Below, piece after piece: positions 62,801 to 64,000 of a stretch of DNA of 64,000 nt. The stretch comes from Malurus cyaneus samueli. Taxonomy: Eukaryota; Chordata; Aves; Passeriformes; Maluridae. Under the pieces are notes generated by a model. It saw only the letters and a program-made list of their open reading frames with translations. It searched no databases and had not been told where the DNA came from. Where the stretch lies: positions 42,801,791 through 42,865,790 of the forward strand of contig CM019236.1 of NCBI GenBank assembly GCA_009741485.1. The letters are read 5' to 3'. Each line of letters starts with the position of its first letter. The stretch's first letter is position 1. Made by a program: the position numbers and the translations under genes.

Positions 62801-64000
62801 AAATCTTCTCGCTGTTCAACTGCCAGGCAGGGAGAGGACTGTGTGACCTGCACCATTCACTGAACAAGTACTCTGCCTGCGACCTGTCTGTGCTGCTCTG
62901 CGGTGTCACTGGAGGAGTCAGAGGGGTCAGAGCAGTAGTGAGTGATGCTCAGAGGCAGACGAAGAGCTCCCCTCCCTTCTGGGTGGCTGCATGGGCATGC
63001 CTGGCATGGCAGGCATGAGGGATCACTGACTGCAGCCATGGATGCCCGTGGGGAGGGAGAGGAAAAGGCAGGAGTCCCTTAAATGTGCCAGAGCAGAGCT
63101 CAAAATGTCCTGCCAGAATACAAAACCCCTTGTCACAGTCCAAGGGATGGTGGTGCTCTGGGAGAGTGGCAAGGGAAATCTGCTATGAAAGGGCTTGAAA
63201 AGCAGAATGTGCTGTAGGACTGAGAAGTGGGAAGAACCAAAACTCAGTGCCATGAAAAAGTCTGGATTAGAGGAACATGACAAGTTTTCCTGGCTGTCAG
63301 AGGATGAGGGAGGCTGCACAAGAGTGCAGGGGCAAGGTCAGGAAGGAGGTGGATGGGAGAAACACTGGCTCCTCCATCCTTTGCCCCGAGCCTTGGCCTG
63401 GAAGTGTTTTGCTAGTGCCAGCAAGACATGAGTCATTACTCAGAGCCTGAATATGCATCCTGCATCACTTCAAGCTTCCCACCTGATCAAGTTGTGCCAC
63501 AGGGTGTTGATGGGGTTGGCAAGATAAAAGAGGGGGCAGAACTTGCTAGATGGAGCTGGATGTTGCTCTTTGGCCAAAAAAAAAAAATTGCTGCTATGAT
63601 TATTCACCCTTTCTGAGGCTATTAGTGGGCTGTAGGCGTGTAGGGTTTCAAGAAAAGCGTTATCCATTTAAAAGTCAGATTCAGAAAAATCTGCAACAAA
63701 CCATGTTTCTGAATAGAAATAGGAATTTTTGGAGAGCCAAACACATATTCATTATTACTGAGAAGCCAATTTTTTTTGAAAAACCTGGCTCCTTGTTGCT
63801 TCCTATATTTTGAAATGTGATGCAGTCGCACGTGGGGACAGTTCAGCGGTGGGAGCTTTTCACACAGATTTGTAGCACAATGGGTGCAGGAGCAGAGGGA
63901 ACAGTTTGTGCCATTGCATCACAGCAGCTAAGAAAGCCATATGTGAAATATCAGCCTCCCATCAGCCACACAGACATACATCTCTATTCTTTCCTCTCCA

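Larger units (their letters stand above)
53661..64000. other. Downstream sequence, no gene recognised
   Basis: About 10 kb beyond the probable PSD3 end. I looked for single-exon genes such as arylamine N-acetyltransferase (which follows PSD3 in human) and for spliced exons. No product could be recognised. Long open frames at 57342-57860 (+) and 57664-58404 (-) have no known motifs. Weak traces of old repeats occur at 55320-55490 and 59783-59845. A single ambiguous base is at 59733. Confidence 0.6.

Overview
This is a vertebrate nuclear genomic window, most likely avian. Long introns with small, cleanly spliced exons, no bacterial-style genes, and interspersed repeats dominated by CR1-type LINEs (5'-truncated copies, one with the short ATTCTAT-type tail) point to a sauropsid. 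One repeat that looks like a bird ERVL-type LTR, the absence of any Alu, L1 or B1-like sequence, and compact introns favour a bird. The species cannot be read from the sequence.

The only protein-coding gene that can be recognised is the 3' half of PSD3 (EFA6R/EFA6D family: pleckstrin and Sec7 domain protein, an ARF6 exchange factor) on the + strand. Seven consecutive 3' coding exons (17508-44347) join in frame and encode the last 15 residues of the Sec7 domain, the linker, the complete PH domain, the coiled-coil region and the conserved C-terminus, ending in TAG at 44345-44347. The upstream Sec7 exons are not in the window. A clean ATG-containing exon at 7236-7394 ends in phase 0 and splices in frame to the first of these. 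I read it as an alternative first exon, driven by an internal promoter, that would make a 375-residue PSD3 isoform without a functional Sec7 domain, comparable to the short EFA6A isoform known from neurons.

Layout: 1-7031 is upstream intron of the long transcript. 6830-7394 is the alternative promoter, leader and first exon. 7395-17507 is a 10 kb intron with a possible 57-nt cassette exon (12581-12637) and a CR1 LINE (15885-17259). 17552-44134 holds the PH and coiled-coil exons, separated by introns that contain several CR1 copies of different ages. From 44348 the 3' UTR begins; it has a near poly(A) signal at 44893 and a more convincing distal one at 53636. 53660-64000 is downstream sequence in which I recognise no gene.

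I found no new multi-gene system. The points most worth a second look are the Sec7-less first exon with its upstream ORFs, the candidate cassette exon, the pseudo-exon beside a CR1 insertion, a very long possible 3' UTR that contains an LTR fragment, and a C-homopolymer-rich tract with quadruplex/i-motif potential.
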